Shown piece by piece: positions 28,729 to 35,579 of a stretch of DNA of 50,121 nt (positions within the stretch are counted from its first letter, which is position 1; each line of letters starts with the position of its first letter). Position numbers and translations under genes: made by a program. Below the pieces are notes generated by a model that did no database searches, was not told the origin of the DNA, and saw nothing but the letters and a program-made list of their open reading frames with translations. The stretch lies in IMG/VR virus record IMGVR_UViG_3300012922_000009, positions 1-50,121 of that record, one strand, 5' to 3'. This DNA comes from a virus.

Positions 28729-28801
28729 TGCTGCTCGAAGGACTCGAACCTTCAGTCAGCTGGGTTTGAGCCAGCCCCGTCTACCGTTGCGGCAGAGCAG
28801 C
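28729..28801 (-). tRNA. tRNA-Leu(CAA) with short variable loop
   Basis: Perfect acceptor GCTGCTC/GAGCAGC. Leu-type D arm. Anticodon arm GCTGG-CTCAAAC-CCAGC. Variable loop only 5 nt (TGACT), not class II. Confidence 0.8.
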
Positions 28802-28808
28802 AATGCTA

Positions 28809-28949
28809 CTACTTCTTCCCAGCGTGCTTGAAGTACTCGACCTGCCGTTCCCGCTTCACTGCGGCGGCCTTGCTCCCAGGCTTCGAGAGGGGCTTGCCGG
28901 TCTTCTTGCTCTTCAGAACGAACTTCCCGCCGGTCTTCACGATGGTCAT
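28809..28949 (-). CDS. Small basic phage protein
   Basis: A 46-aa lysine-rich protein (MTIVKTGGKFVLKSKKTGK...) with GGGG before the start, ending in two TAG stops. This looks like a widespread small phage protein type, probably DNA- or RNA-binding by charge. It sits between tRNA-Glu(CUC) and tRNA-Leu(CAA). Confidence 0.6.
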   Translation of the reverse strand: MTIVKTGGKFVLKSKKTGKPLSKPGSKAAAVKRERQVEYFKHAGKK

Positions 28950-28971
28950 ACATTCCCCTTGCACAGGTGAG

Positions 28972-29044
28972 TCAGGAGCAGGGGATTCGCACCCCTGTCT
29001 GGACCTTGAGAGGGTCCTGTCCTAGGCTCCTAGACGAGCCCCTG
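28972..29044 (-). tRNA. tRNA-Glu(CUC)
   Basis: Acceptor CAGGGGC/GCTCCTG, anticodon arm GGACC-CTCTCAA-GGTCC. T loop TGCGAAT lacks the second T of TTC. Confidence 0.8.
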
Positions 29045-29045
29045 A

Positions 29046-29119
29046 TGGCAGAGGAGGGAGTCGAACCCTCGGATTCCAGTTTATGAGACTGGCGCAGGAG
29101 CCGTGCCTGCTCCTCTGCT
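29046..29119 (-). tRNA. tRNA-Met(CAU)
   Basis: Acceptor AGCAGAG/CTCTGCC has an A-C mismatch at 1-72, a feature shared with initiator tRNAs, but the anticodon stem CCAGT/ACTGG lacks the three G-C pairs of initiators. Anticodon loop CTCATAA. Initiator, elongator or Ile2 identity is open. Confidence 0.8.
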
Positions 29120-29123
29120 CTAG

Positions 29124-29195
29124 TTGGCCGACTGGGACTCGAACCCAGACCTTACCGCTTAAAAGGCGGATGTGCTGCGTTCACACTATCGACCA
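29124..29195 (-). tRNA. tRNA-Lys(UUU)
   Basis: Acceptor TGGTCGA/TCGGCCA, anticodon loop CTTTTAA, T arm CTGGG-TTCGAGT-CCCAG. Confidence 0.85.
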
Positions 29196-29196
29196 G

Positions 29197-29268
29197 TTGG
29201 AAATCAGGGGATCGAACCCTGGGCCTCTCGGATGTGAGCCGAGCGCTCTACCGCTGAGCTAATCTCCA
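29197..29268 (-). tRNA. tRNA-Val(CAC)
   Basis: Acceptor TGGAGAT/ATTTCCA, canonical D arm, anticodon arm CTCGG-CTCACAT-CCGAG, T arm CAGGG-TTCGATC-CCCTG. Confidence 0.85.
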
Positions 29269-29269
29269 G

Positions 29270-29341
29270 AGCATCTGGCGGGTGCTGCCCCCGCTGCTTC
29301 CACCTTGGCAAGGTGGCAGTCTGCTGTTGACTTACAGATGC
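29270..29341 (-). tRNA. tRNA-Gly(GCC) with aberrant T loop
   Basis: Perfect acceptor GCATCTG/CAGATGC. Anticodon arm CCACC-TTGCCAA-GGTGG. T stem GCGGG/CCCGC is intact but its loop is GGCAGCA, with no resemblance to TTCGAnT. Confidence 0.75.
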
Positions 29342-29433
29342 AGTACCCGCGTTTAATGAGGTAGCGGGGATCTCAGGACGAGAACCAGGGGCACCATCGC
29401 GAAGCTGTTTACCGTGAGTCGCGATCTCACTCA
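29342..29433. other. 92-nt gap in the tRNA array
   Basis: It holds an ATCGCGA/TCGCGAT 7-bp helix and a minus-strand frame (SEIATHGKQLRDGAPG..) starting at a TTG. Neither a tRNA nor a gene is convincing. Confidence 0.3.
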
Positions 29434-29504
29434 AGCACCAGGCGGGAATCGGACCCGCGTGTCAAGTTTGGAAGACTTGCGCGCAGCCACTACGCCACTG
29501 ATGC
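29434..29504 (-). tRNA. tRNA-Gly(UCC)
   Basis: Acceptor GCATCAG/CTGGTGC, anticodon arm CAAGT-CTTCCAA-ACTTG. T loop TCCGATT (C55). Confidence 0.8.
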
Positions 29505-29507
29505 ACA

Positions 29508-29579
29508 TGGGAGAGGAGGGTTCCGACCCCTCTTCTGGAGTTTGAAGGACTCCTGTCCTAGCCAGTAGACGAATCTCCC
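29508..29579 (-). tRNA. tRNA-Glu(UUC), C33
   Basis: Acceptor GGGAGAT/CTCTCCC with a T-C mismatch at position 7. Anticodon arm GGAGT-CCTTCAA-ACTCC with C33. T stem GAGGG/CCCTC with loop GTCGGAA. Confidence 0.8.
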
Positions 29580-29581
29580 GG

Positions 29582-29652
29582 GGTGCTGTACGGGGTACGA
29601 TCCCGTTCCTGAGCCTTCACAGGGCTCAATGCTTCCATTACACCACCAGCAC
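29582..29652 (-). tRNA. tRNA-His(GUG)
   Basis: Acceptor GTGCTGG/ACAGCAC (G-A mismatch at 7), discriminator C as required for His. Anticodon arm GAGCC-CTGTGAA-GGCTC. T loop ATCGTAC. No encoded G at -1. Confidence 0.8.
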
Positions 29653-29654
29653 AG

Positions 29655-29726
29655 ACAGTAGGGTGGGGATCGAACCCACGTTGCTGGGTTTGCAGTCCAG
29701 CGCCTGAACCACTCGGCTACCTACTG
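29655..29726 (-). tRNA. tRNA-Cys(GCA)
   Basis: Perfect acceptor CAGTAGG/CCTACTG, discriminator U. Anticodon loop CTGCAAA. T arm GTGGG-TTCGATC-CCCAC. Confidence 0.85.
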
Positions 29727-29729
29727 AAG

Positions 29730-29801
29730 TCAGTGATGCAGGAGTCGCACCTGCCTGATCGTGCTCCCAAAGCACGCGCCTGTCTGCTAGGCTAATCACT
29801 G
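29730..29801 (-). tRNA. tRNA-Pro(UGG)
   Basis: Perfect acceptor CAGTGAT/ATCACTG. Anticodon arm CGTGC-TTTGGGA-GCACG. T loop TGCGACT. Confidence 0.8.
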
Positions 29802-29970
29802 AAGGTGACCACTTCATTCGTAGGCTGGTCACCCACCCACGCCAGTTCGTTTCGGACGACTGGCTATCCGATAGAGGAGGAGGAGAGGAGGCGTTGCCGC
29901 CCGCTTCTGCCGGTGAGTTACCCCATCCAGCATGTTGTATATCTGCCCGGGGCAGAGTCTCCGTGTCGAG
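29802..29970 (-). ncRNA. Structured gap in the tRNA array
   Basis: A 169-nt gap containing two strong hairpins: GGTGACCA/TGGTCACC (8 bp, 29804-29833) and GCCAGT/ACTGGC (29841-29864). A 34-aa minus ORF (MLDGVTHRQK..) has no ribosome site. It is large enough for a second small structured RNA. Confidence 0.35.
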
Positions 29971-30046
29971 TCGGGGCTGCTGGAATCGAACCAGCCTGAT
30001 GCCTCGCTTCCGAAGCGAGTGGCCCGAGCCTTGAGCCCGAACCCCG
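29971..30046 (-). tRNA. tRNA-Pro(CGG)
   Basis: Acceptor CGGGGTT/AGCCCCG, anticodon arm CTCGC-TTCGGAA-GCGAG, T arm GCTGG-TTCGATT-CCAGC. First tRNA of the array, about 7 nt from the predicted transcription start. Confidence 0.85.
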
Positions 30047-30052
30047 AGGTGA

Positions 30053-30077
30053 TGGACCCATAATATCTATGGGTCCA
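30053..30077 (-). promoter_or_regulatory. 10-bp palindrome over the tRNA-array promoter
   Basis: TGGACCCATA (30053-30062) and TATGGGTCCA (30068-30077) form a perfect inverted repeat around 5 nt. It spans the -10 box and start region of the array promoter, so it may be an operator. It could also be a terminator for the upstream gene. Confidence 0.5.
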
Positions 30078-30088
30078 CCAGTTGTCAA
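30060..30088 (-). promoter_or_regulatory. Promoter of the tRNA array
   Basis: A consensus TTGACA (30083-30088) and TATTAT (30060-30065) are 17 nt apart on the minus strand, with the start of transcription near 30053. It lies immediately downstream of the DUF669-like gene. Confidence 0.6.
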
Positions 30089-30091
30089 GGC

Positions 30092-30706
30092 CTACCGAGT
30101 CCGCAGGGAAGGCCCTGCTTCCTCGACTTCTGCCGGGCTCGGAGCCACCTCGACTCCGTTCACGCCCTTGAACGCGATGACGTTGGCCACCGTCTCCTTC
30201 TTGGCCGAGCCGTCAGGGTTCTTGCGCGTCTTGGAGTCGTAGCTCCGCTGCTCGACCGTGAACAGGACTTCCCGGTTCGTGAACACCCCACCCGAGAGGG
30301 CGGTGATGAACTCGTCCAGGTCCACGTCCACGTTGCCCGTGGCGTCGAACGACGCGGCGCCCAGGGCCAGACCGAGCTGCGAGAACAGCGTGGCCGACTG
30401 CCGGATGCCGTAGGGGATAGAGTCATCCCACTCCGTCACATCCACGATGGAGATCGGCGTCTGTCCTGGCTTCGGGGGACGGACGATGTCGAGCCGCTGC
30501 ATGAGCGGACGGGCACCGACCTGTGGCCCCTCAACCGGGGTGATCTCCTTGAAGGTCAGCGTCAGCCGAGCGCTGTCCTTCTTGTCCGGCGCGTTCTTCG
30601 TGTCCGAGGCGTACCACTCCTGCTTGGCCTCGATCAGCTTCCCCACGAATGTACCCTCGGGGAATGGAGGAGACTTCCCTTCTGCGACGTGCGATGGGAT
30701 CTTCAT
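30092..30706 (-). CDS. DUF669-like single-strand DNA-binding or recombination protein
   Basis: A 204-aa protein. It starts with an IPSHVAEG..P.FPEGTFVGKL strand pattern and carries RLTLTFKEITPVEG and a C-terminal beta segment, like the DUF669 proteins found next to Sak4-type recombinases. The upstream neighbour is exactly such an ATPase. These are thought to bind DNA or act as SSB-like partners. No cysteines. Confidence 0.65.
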   Translation of the reverse strand: MKIPSHVAEGKSPPFPEGTFVGKLIEAKQEWYASDTKNAPDKKDSARLTLTFKEITPVEGPQVGARPLMQRLDIVRPPKPGQTPISIVDVTEWDDSIPYGIRQSATLFSQLGLALGAASFDATGNVDVDLDEFITALSGGVFTNREVLFTVEQRSYDSKTRKNPDGSAKKETVANVIAFKGVNGVEVAPSPAEVEEAGPSLRTR

Positions 30707-30732
30707 GTTGCCTCACTGAGAGTTAGAAGTGA

Positions 30733-31623
30733 TCACTTCTTCGCTGCCTGCGACTGCCGAATGAGCCCCAGAAGCGCCTTGAAGTCATTCGGGATGAACT
30801 GCATGGGCGGCAGCGGCCCAGACAGCTTCGTGTGCCGTTCGTTATCGGGTCGGACCTGGAGCATGTACTGGACATCGAAGCTCTTGGCCGTAGCCGAGAG
30901 TCCCATGTTCGCCTTGATCTGCATGTCCGTGTAGACCACGGTCGGGAACTGGGCCCCGAGCTTCCGACGGTACGAGCCACGGATCATCGGGAGCACATCC
31001 CCTTCGTACTCGACACCCTTGGCGGCATGGTCGGCGCTCTCCTTCTTCACGCCACCGTCCGAGGTGTCGTCCTTCGGCGCCTGGATGTGCCAGGTCACGG
31101 CCACATGCTTCCGCTTCTTGGCGACCTGGGTCAAGGAGATCAGATCCTTGATGCCTTCATCGAGCAGATTAGCCAGAGTCTCATACGGTAGCCAACGAGA
31201 CTTGCCATCCATGTCGGCGGGTGTGCCCACGCCATGGGGAGCGAGCGCCGCGTGCCACGCCATTTCAGCGAGCTCAGTTCCTGAATCAAGAATGACGGCT
31301 TCAAACTGTTCGTCTTCCTCTCTGAGCCAGCGGACCAGCTTCCGGAACTCGGGAAAGCCATTGGCCACGAAGGTCTTGAGTGACGGTGCCCAGTCCTTGT
31401 CTTCGATCAGGACATTGGGAATGGTGAGCTGCTTGTACTTCCAGCTCTCGATCTCCTTCGCCAGCGTGGCGATCAGGAGCGTCTTCTCTGGGCCCACGTA
31501 CTCGGCCATGGAGCCGCAGAGAGTACTCTTGCCGGTGCCCTGCGGACCTTCGATGACGTACGCCACGTACTCTGAGGCGGCCGCCTTGCGAATGTCTGGG
31601 GTGTACTTCGTGACGAGTGTCAT
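30733..31623 (-). CDS. Sak4-like RecA-fold ATPase
   Basis: A 296-aa protein. Walker A EGPQGTGKST (about residues 25-33) and Walker B AVILDSG (about 108-114), then VAVTWHIQAPK and a C-terminal beta part. The arrangement is that of Sak4 single-strand annealing ATPases (about 250-300 aa). It sits beside a DUF669-like protein and a Cas4-like nuclease, a typical phage recombination set. Confidence 0.75.
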   Translation of the reverse strand: MTLVTKYTPDIRKAAASEYVAYVIEGPQGTGKSTLCGSMAEYVGPEKTLLIATLAKEIESWKYKQLTIPNVLIEDKDWAPSLKTFVANGFPEFRKLVRWLREEDEQFEAVILDSGTELAEMAWHAALAPHGVGTPADMDGKSRWLPYETLANLLDEGIKDLISLTQVAKKRKHVAVTWHIQAPKDDTSDGGVKKESADHAAKGVEYEGDVLPMIRGSYRRKLGAQFPTVVYTDMQIKANMGLSATAKSFDVQYMLQVRPDNERHTKLSGPLPPMQFIPNDFKALLGLIRQSQAAKK

Positions 31624-32624
31624 AGGTCCAAGAAGCTCCGATCCACGGTGGTGTAGGCTGTGTGCATAGTGGCCTCACGAATGATCGGCGTCTGCGCACA
31701 GAGTTCGGCGAAGGTGCAGCCCCCGCACATCTTGCCCGTGTGCTGGGGGTAGTAGCCCTGCTGCTCGTAGTAGTCGAGCGCCTTGCGCCAGTGATACTGG
31801 TTCTTGATCGCTTCGTCCAGGTGGCTCGGGGAGTAGAGCATCGGGCCGAAGCGGCCGAAGCGCTCTCCCTTGAAGTCACTCAGGACCGCCCGCTCGCCCA
31901 TGTAGATCCCGTTGATCAGGGCTCCGTTCAGCTGGATCTTCGTCATCCGGCTGAGCATCGCGCAGTAGCCCCGGAGCTGGTTCGAGAACCGGAACTGGTC
32001 GAAGTAGTAGGTCGAGAGATAGCTGTTCGTCGATTTGTGGTCCCACAGGTAGATCGCTCCGCCAGACTCCACGGGCAGGTCTGGCTTGCCAGAGTAGATG
32101 AAGGGGTGGCCCACCACATCCTCGAAGTCCATGATGATCTTGGACTCCCCCAGGATGACGTTGCCGTTGGGGGCGATACGGAAGACGGCCCCTACCACCT
32201 TCGAGAGATCGAGCTCCTCGAACTGGACTTCCAGCGGCTTGAAGGTATCCCGCCGCTTGGCGTAGTCCATGTAGTTCTTGAGCACAGTCTCCAGGAAGCC
32301 CAGGTTCAGGTGGCCGAACTTGGTCGAGGGCGGCGCGAAGTCGCGGCCCTTGCCCCACACGCGCGCGAGTTCCACGAGCGCGAGATCGCCGTCCACGCCC
32401 GCATAGAAGAGGGAGAGGGCGGCGTGGAGGGCCCCACCGGCCTTCATGGCGTAGCTCTCGTCCTTGGCCACGAGCCCATAGCGGATGGCGTACTCCCCGT
32501 TGCGGGGGCAGCGGGCGATCTGGGTGGCCGTGGTGGCGTCCCAGTTCGTCTCTACTCCCTTCTCTAGGAGCTCTCTATTGGGATAGAGAGGAGAGAAGTA
32601 CTCGACTTCCTTGATGTCACTCAT
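31620..32624 (-). CDS. PD-(D/E)XK nuclease with iron-sulfur cysteines (Cas4/AddB-like)
   Basis: A 334-aa protein from ATG 32624 (MSDIKEVEYFSP). The nuclease core shows a GKPDLPVESGGAIYLWDHKST (Asp, Asp-x-Lys) signature at about residue 188, and QLRGYCAML after it. One cysteine near the N-terminus (CPRNGEY) and a C-terminal CGGCTFAELC cluster fit the four-cysteine 4Fe-4S pattern of Cas4/AddB-type exonucleases. It is coupled to the Sak4-like ATPase by a 4-nt overlap. Confidence 0.75.
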   Translation of the reverse strand: MSDIKEVEYFSPLYPNRELLEKGVETNWDATTATQIARCPRNGEYAIRYGLVAKDESYAMKAGGALHAALSLFYAGVDGDLALVELARVWGKGRDFAPPSTKFGHLNLGFLETVLKNYMDYAKRRDTFKPLEVQFEELDLSKVVGAVFRIAPNGNVILGESKIIMDFEDVVGHPFIYSGKPDLPVESGGAIYLWDHKSTNSYLSTYYFDQFRFSNQLRGYCAMLSRMTKIQLNGALINGIYMGERAVLSDFKGERFGRFGPMLYSPSHLDEAIKNQYHWRKALDYYEQQGYYPQHTGKMCGGCTFAELCAQTPIIREATMHTAYTTVDRSFLDL

Positions 32625-32854
32625 GCCCGCTCCGGTGGGAAGAGATGCGCCTTCCCGTGAACCTTGATGAAGGTAAGCCACTCCTTGGGACTCCGTGGCT
32701 CGGTCAGATGGAGCTGATCAATCACGTCTCCACAGGTATCACAGAGCGGTACCGGCTGACGCATGGGCCAGGCGAAGAGTCGTGTCGCCCGGTTCGGACA
32801 GCTCTTCAGCCCACAGAGACTCCGTGGGTCCAGCACGTTCTGTTGGGGCTGCAT
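32621..32854 (-). CDS. Zinc-binding small protein
   Basis: A 77-aa protein from ATG 32854 with CGLKSC and CDTCG (about residues 13-40) probably forming a zinc site, then a helix. It overlaps its neighbours by 4 nt and 1 nt in the recombination operon. Function unknown. Confidence 0.55.
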   Translation of the reverse strand: MQPQQNVLDPRSLCGLKSCPNRATRLFAWPMRQPVPLCDTCGDVIDQLHLTEPRSPKEWLTFIKVHGKAHLFPPERA

Positions 32855-33390
32855 TAGCCAACCTTGTAGTTGGGCGGCCAGTCGTGTGTCTGGCCACGTT
32901 CCTGATCGAGTGCATCGCATTTGCCCTTCACGGAGCAGAACTTGCAGACGTACGCTCGTGGGCTGTCCTTCGCGATGCGACCAGCGTCCCACCAGTCCCG
33001 CAGGGCTCTGGAGATGAGCACCTGTGCCTCGTCACTGGTAGGGATGTCAATGTAGTGTATGGACAAGTTGCCGTCAACCTCTTGAATCAAGTCCACGGTC
33101 TTCACGTTGAACGAGGTGTAGTTGTTCACCACGGCGCCGAGAAGCTGACAGTCGTCCCGCCACCAGTCCTTCCATTGTCCACCACGGAACTGGAGGATGT
33201 CGTGGTTGAAGAGGTAGACGTTGAACGGACCTGCCGGTGTGTCGATTGGACACAGGGTGCCGATGGCAGCCAGGACGGCGTCGCCCCGGACGTTCCGCCA
33301 GTTGCGGCTGCCCCACTGATTGGCTCGGGTACAGCCAACAAGGGGGCAAGGGATGGCGACGACTTGCTCAAGCGCTTGGAGGGGATTCAC
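32854..33390 (-). CDS. Possible Cas4-like partner protein with Cys cluster
   Basis: A 178-aa protein. The end has CKFCSVKGKC (about residues 145-157), as at the C-terminal iron-sulfur end of Cas4/PDDEXK exonucleases. Earlier it has CPLVGC and a helix-rich middle with VNNYTSFNVKTVDLIQEVDG..IHYIDIPTSDE. I see no clear nuclease Asp/Lys triad. It may be a truncated nuclease or an auxiliary subunit of the 31620 enzyme. Confidence 0.45.
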   Translation of the reverse strand: MNPLQALEQVVAIPCPLVGCTRANQWGSRNWRNVRGDAVLAAIGTLCPIDTPAGPFNVYLFNHDILQFRGGQWKDWWRDDCQLLGAVVNNYTSFNVKTVDLIQEVDGNLSIHYIDIPTSDEAQVLISRALRDWWDAGRIAKDSPRAYVCKFCSVKGKCDALDQERGQTHDWPPNYKVG

Positions 33391-33737
33391 CGACCGACTG
33401 TCTCCGCCGATTCGTGGCCGATACCAGCGTTCGCGTGTTGCTCCTCTTCTTCGATCATGCCTCGGAGCAGGGCGAGATAGAGTCTCGCGTCCTTGATGCG
33501 GCCACGGACATCTTCCCGCTGAGACTTGAAGCCGTTGATGTAGGCCAGGATACCGTCGAAGTGCTTCTGCATGTAGACCCAGAGCACCTGCTTCCGGTCC
33601 ATGTGGAGCTGCTCGGCAAGCCGGTTGAAGTTGCCCAGGGCGTCACCGTGCGCGTACTCCTTCTGCGCGACGTGGCGCACCTGCAGCTCCTCGTCCTGCA
33701 TGTGCTCCAGGAGCGTCTCCATCTGTTCGTTCGTCAT
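33387..33737 (-). CDS. MazG-like helical protein (DUF1599-like)
   Basis: A 116-aa helical protein from ATG 33737. The middle (EYAHGDALGNFNRLAEQL, then VYMQKHFDGILAYINGFKSQREDVRGRIKDARLYLALLRGM) matches the layout of all-alpha MazG/DUF1599 phage proteins, thought to hydrolyse nucleotides. The characteristic E-x-x-E pairs are in the last helices (EEEEQH). Tandem with a second MazG-like gene. Confidence 0.5.
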   Translation of the reverse strand: MTNEQMETLLEHMQDEELQVRHVAQKEYAHGDALGNFNRLAEQLHMDRKQVLWVYMQKHFDGILAYINGFKSQREDVRGRIKDARLYLALLRGMIEEEEQHANAGIGHESAETVGR

Positions 33738-34078
33738 GAGATGTCCAGGTTGTGTTTGGTGGAGATGACACCCTTCACGAGCTTCCGGCCCGTGGTATCC
33801 TGGTCCGTGCCCTTGAAGTGAGCCTTGGGATGACGGGGCCGCATGAACTCGATCATGGCGAAGTTGGCCACGTCCACGAGCCACTCCTTGTTCCCCGTGT
33901 CCTTGTAGCGCTGCAGACGGATCTCCAGGGAGGCGACGGCATCGACTCGCTCTGGGTAGCCATCCGCCACCTTGCCGTACTTGAAGAAGCTCATGCACAT
34001 GGCCTTGTACATGAGATCAGCGAACTGATCGCTGAACTCGGATTCCGGGACAGCGGTAGACTTCTTGATGGGTTTCAT
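33734..34078 (-). CDS. MazG-like helical protein, second copy type
   Basis: A 114-aa protein with KYGKVADGYPERVDAVASLEIRLQRYKDTGNKEWLVDVANFAMIEF, a pattern common in phage proteins of the helical NTP-pyrophosphohydrolase-like group. It is coupled by a 4-nt overlap to the previous MazG-like gene and to the HD hydrolase. Function in nucleotide pool control is inference. Confidence 0.5.
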   Translation of the reverse strand: MKPIKKSTAVPESEFSDQFADLMYKAMCMSFFKYGKVADGYPERVDAVASLEIRLQRYKDTGNKEWLVDVANFAMIEFMRPRHPKAHFKGTDQDTTGRKLVKGVISTKHNLDIS

Positions 34079-34647
34079 ACCTTCTCCATGAGTGCTTCCA
34101 CGAAGGCCTCGAAGTCGAAGGCCGCGTCCATCGCACTGAAGCCGTAGAGCCAGTCATCGGACTTCGTGATGGCTTCATTGGCGATGGGGTCCACCCGCTT
34201 GATGCCGTCGCGGTAGTTGGGTCCGGGTTTCAGGATGGCGTCGGCTACCTGCGGAGCAAAGAGTCTTGCTTCCGAGTAGGCCATCTGGTTGTCGATCTGG
34301 TGAACGATACGATCCGTCTGCAGCGATGGGATGGAGAGCTTGAGCTCGGCATAGATACGGTTACGGAGCATCGTCTGCAGGTCTCTCGTCTCGTCCGTCT
34401 TCCACGGCTGCGGGATGTCGTTCGTGATGCTCTCATCCGCGTCATGAAGGAGAGCGTAGAGCTGCGTGAGCGTGGACTCCTTCATCAGCGCCGCGTAGAA
34501 GCTGCAGGCGTAGACGTGGTTGAGGACGGTCCACAAGCGTGTGGTGTGTCCGGCGAAGCGGGGGAGCTGGCTGAGACTGTAGCCGATGTCGTACAGCGAG
34601 GGTGCTCCGTGCTCTCGGGTGACATCCACCCCAGTGATGGTGATCAC
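34075..34647 (-). CDS. HD-domain phosphohydrolase (YfbR-like)
   Basis: A 190-aa protein from GTG 34647, chosen because the upstream gene stop (TTGTGA) overlaps it and GGGAGGC precedes it. GHTTRLWTVLNHVYAC (His) and LLHDADE (HD) with a later acidic region match small HD hydrolases of dNMP or nucleotide type. It is downstream of a metallophosphoesterase and upstream of MazG-like genes, a nucleotide-metabolism cluster. Confidence 0.65.
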   Translation of the reverse strand: MITITGVDVTREHGAPSLYDIGYSLSQLPRFAGHTTRLWTVLNHVYACSFYAALMKESTLTQLYALLHDADESITNDIPQPWKTDETRDLQTMLRNRIYAELKLSIPSLQTDRIVHQIDNQMAYSEARLFAPQVADAILKPGPNYRDGIKRVDPIANEAITKSDDWLYGFSAMDAAFDFEAFVEALMEKV

Positions 34648-35579
34648 AAGCCTCCCTTCTTCGTGAGATAGATCTCCCAGCATTCGAGACAGGGAATCTG
34701 TGGCTGCCGTGTGGCCTTGTACTCGGGATGACGGGAGCAGGCGAGACGCTCGCCACTCGACATCCGGGTGACCTTGTCTTCCTCGTTCGGGATGCGCTTC
34801 TTGTTCGGATCGACGTGGAAGATGTCGTACGTCTGCTCCTTCGAGTGATCGTCGTGACTGTGGAACGTGATCGACAAGTGCGCGGGAAGGATCGGGGGGT
34901 AACCCTTGTCTTCCGCGTAGCCTGAGCGGGAGTCGTAGGCGCAGCCGCAGATGTAGCCGTGCGTGGAGAGCCAGCGGATGTAGCGGGTGCCCCCGTGGGA
35001 GTGGTCCAGGTACGCGCGGCTGCTCGGCGGGATGACCACGCAGATGTGCGAGTGGGCCGACATGATGGCGTCGGCGATGATCACCTCTTCGAACTTCTTG
35101 GCCTTCATGATCTTCGTGCCGGTGGCCACGCCCGAGTCGAGTCCGTGATGCGTGAAGATGGTGTAGGTCGTGCGATGGACTTGGAGATGCCAGAAGGTGG
35201 AGACCCCGTGGTAGGGGATGCCGAGCTTCATGCACAGCCCCTCGTCGAAGTTCAGCCCGCTGTCCTTGAAGGTCCGCCAGCCGTGGTTCCCCTTCACGCC
35301 GAAGAGCATCTTCTCCTTCACCGGGAGGAGCTTGTTGGCCACCCAGTTGAGCTGCTCCTGCGGGTTCATCGTCTGCTCGTAGATCTGTCCCTTGGAAGTC
35401 TTCGTCACGCACTCGCCGCCATCACCGAGATAGATGCCTCGGCCATGGGGATCATCCTTGAGACGCTCGACCATCTCGTCAATGAACTCGTAGTCACACT
35501 GCGGCGCGCCGACGTGCCAGCAGACGAAGGGATAGAGAGTGAGCTTCTTCTCTTTGGTCTCGTAGCGGAAGTAGCGCAT
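34644..35579 (-). CDS. Calcineurin-like metallophosphoesterase
   Basis: A 311-aa protein with the fold's metal motifs: WHVGAPQCD (residues 21-29), LGDGGE (GD, about 51), GVKGNHG (GNH, about 95), FTHHG and SAHSH (GHxH, about 175). The C-terminus has cysteines (CSRHPEY..CLECWEIY). The likely substrate is a phosphoester or nucleic acid; phage versions may act as repair nucleases or phosphatases. Coupled to the HD hydrolase. Confidence 0.75.
   Translation of the reverse strand: MRYFRYETKEKKLTLYPFVCWHVGAPQCDYEFIDEMVERLKDDPHGRGIYLGDGGECVTKTSKGQIYEQTMNPQEQLNWVANKLLPVKEKMLFGVKGNHGWRTFKDSGLNFDEGLCMKLGIPYHGVSTFWHLQVHRTTYTIFTHHGLDSGVATGTKIMKAKKFEEVIIADAIMSAHSHICVVIPPSSRAYLDHSHGGTRYIRWLSTHGYICGCAYDSRSGYAEDKGYPPILPAHLSITFHSHDDHSKEQTYDIFHVDPNKKRIPNEEDKVTRMSSGERLACSRHPEYKATRQPQIPCLECWEIYLTKKGGL

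Noticed and set aside
28809-29341. Integrase attachment site in a tRNA gene
   Set aside because: No integrase gene or attL/attR-like direct repeat recognised in this window.
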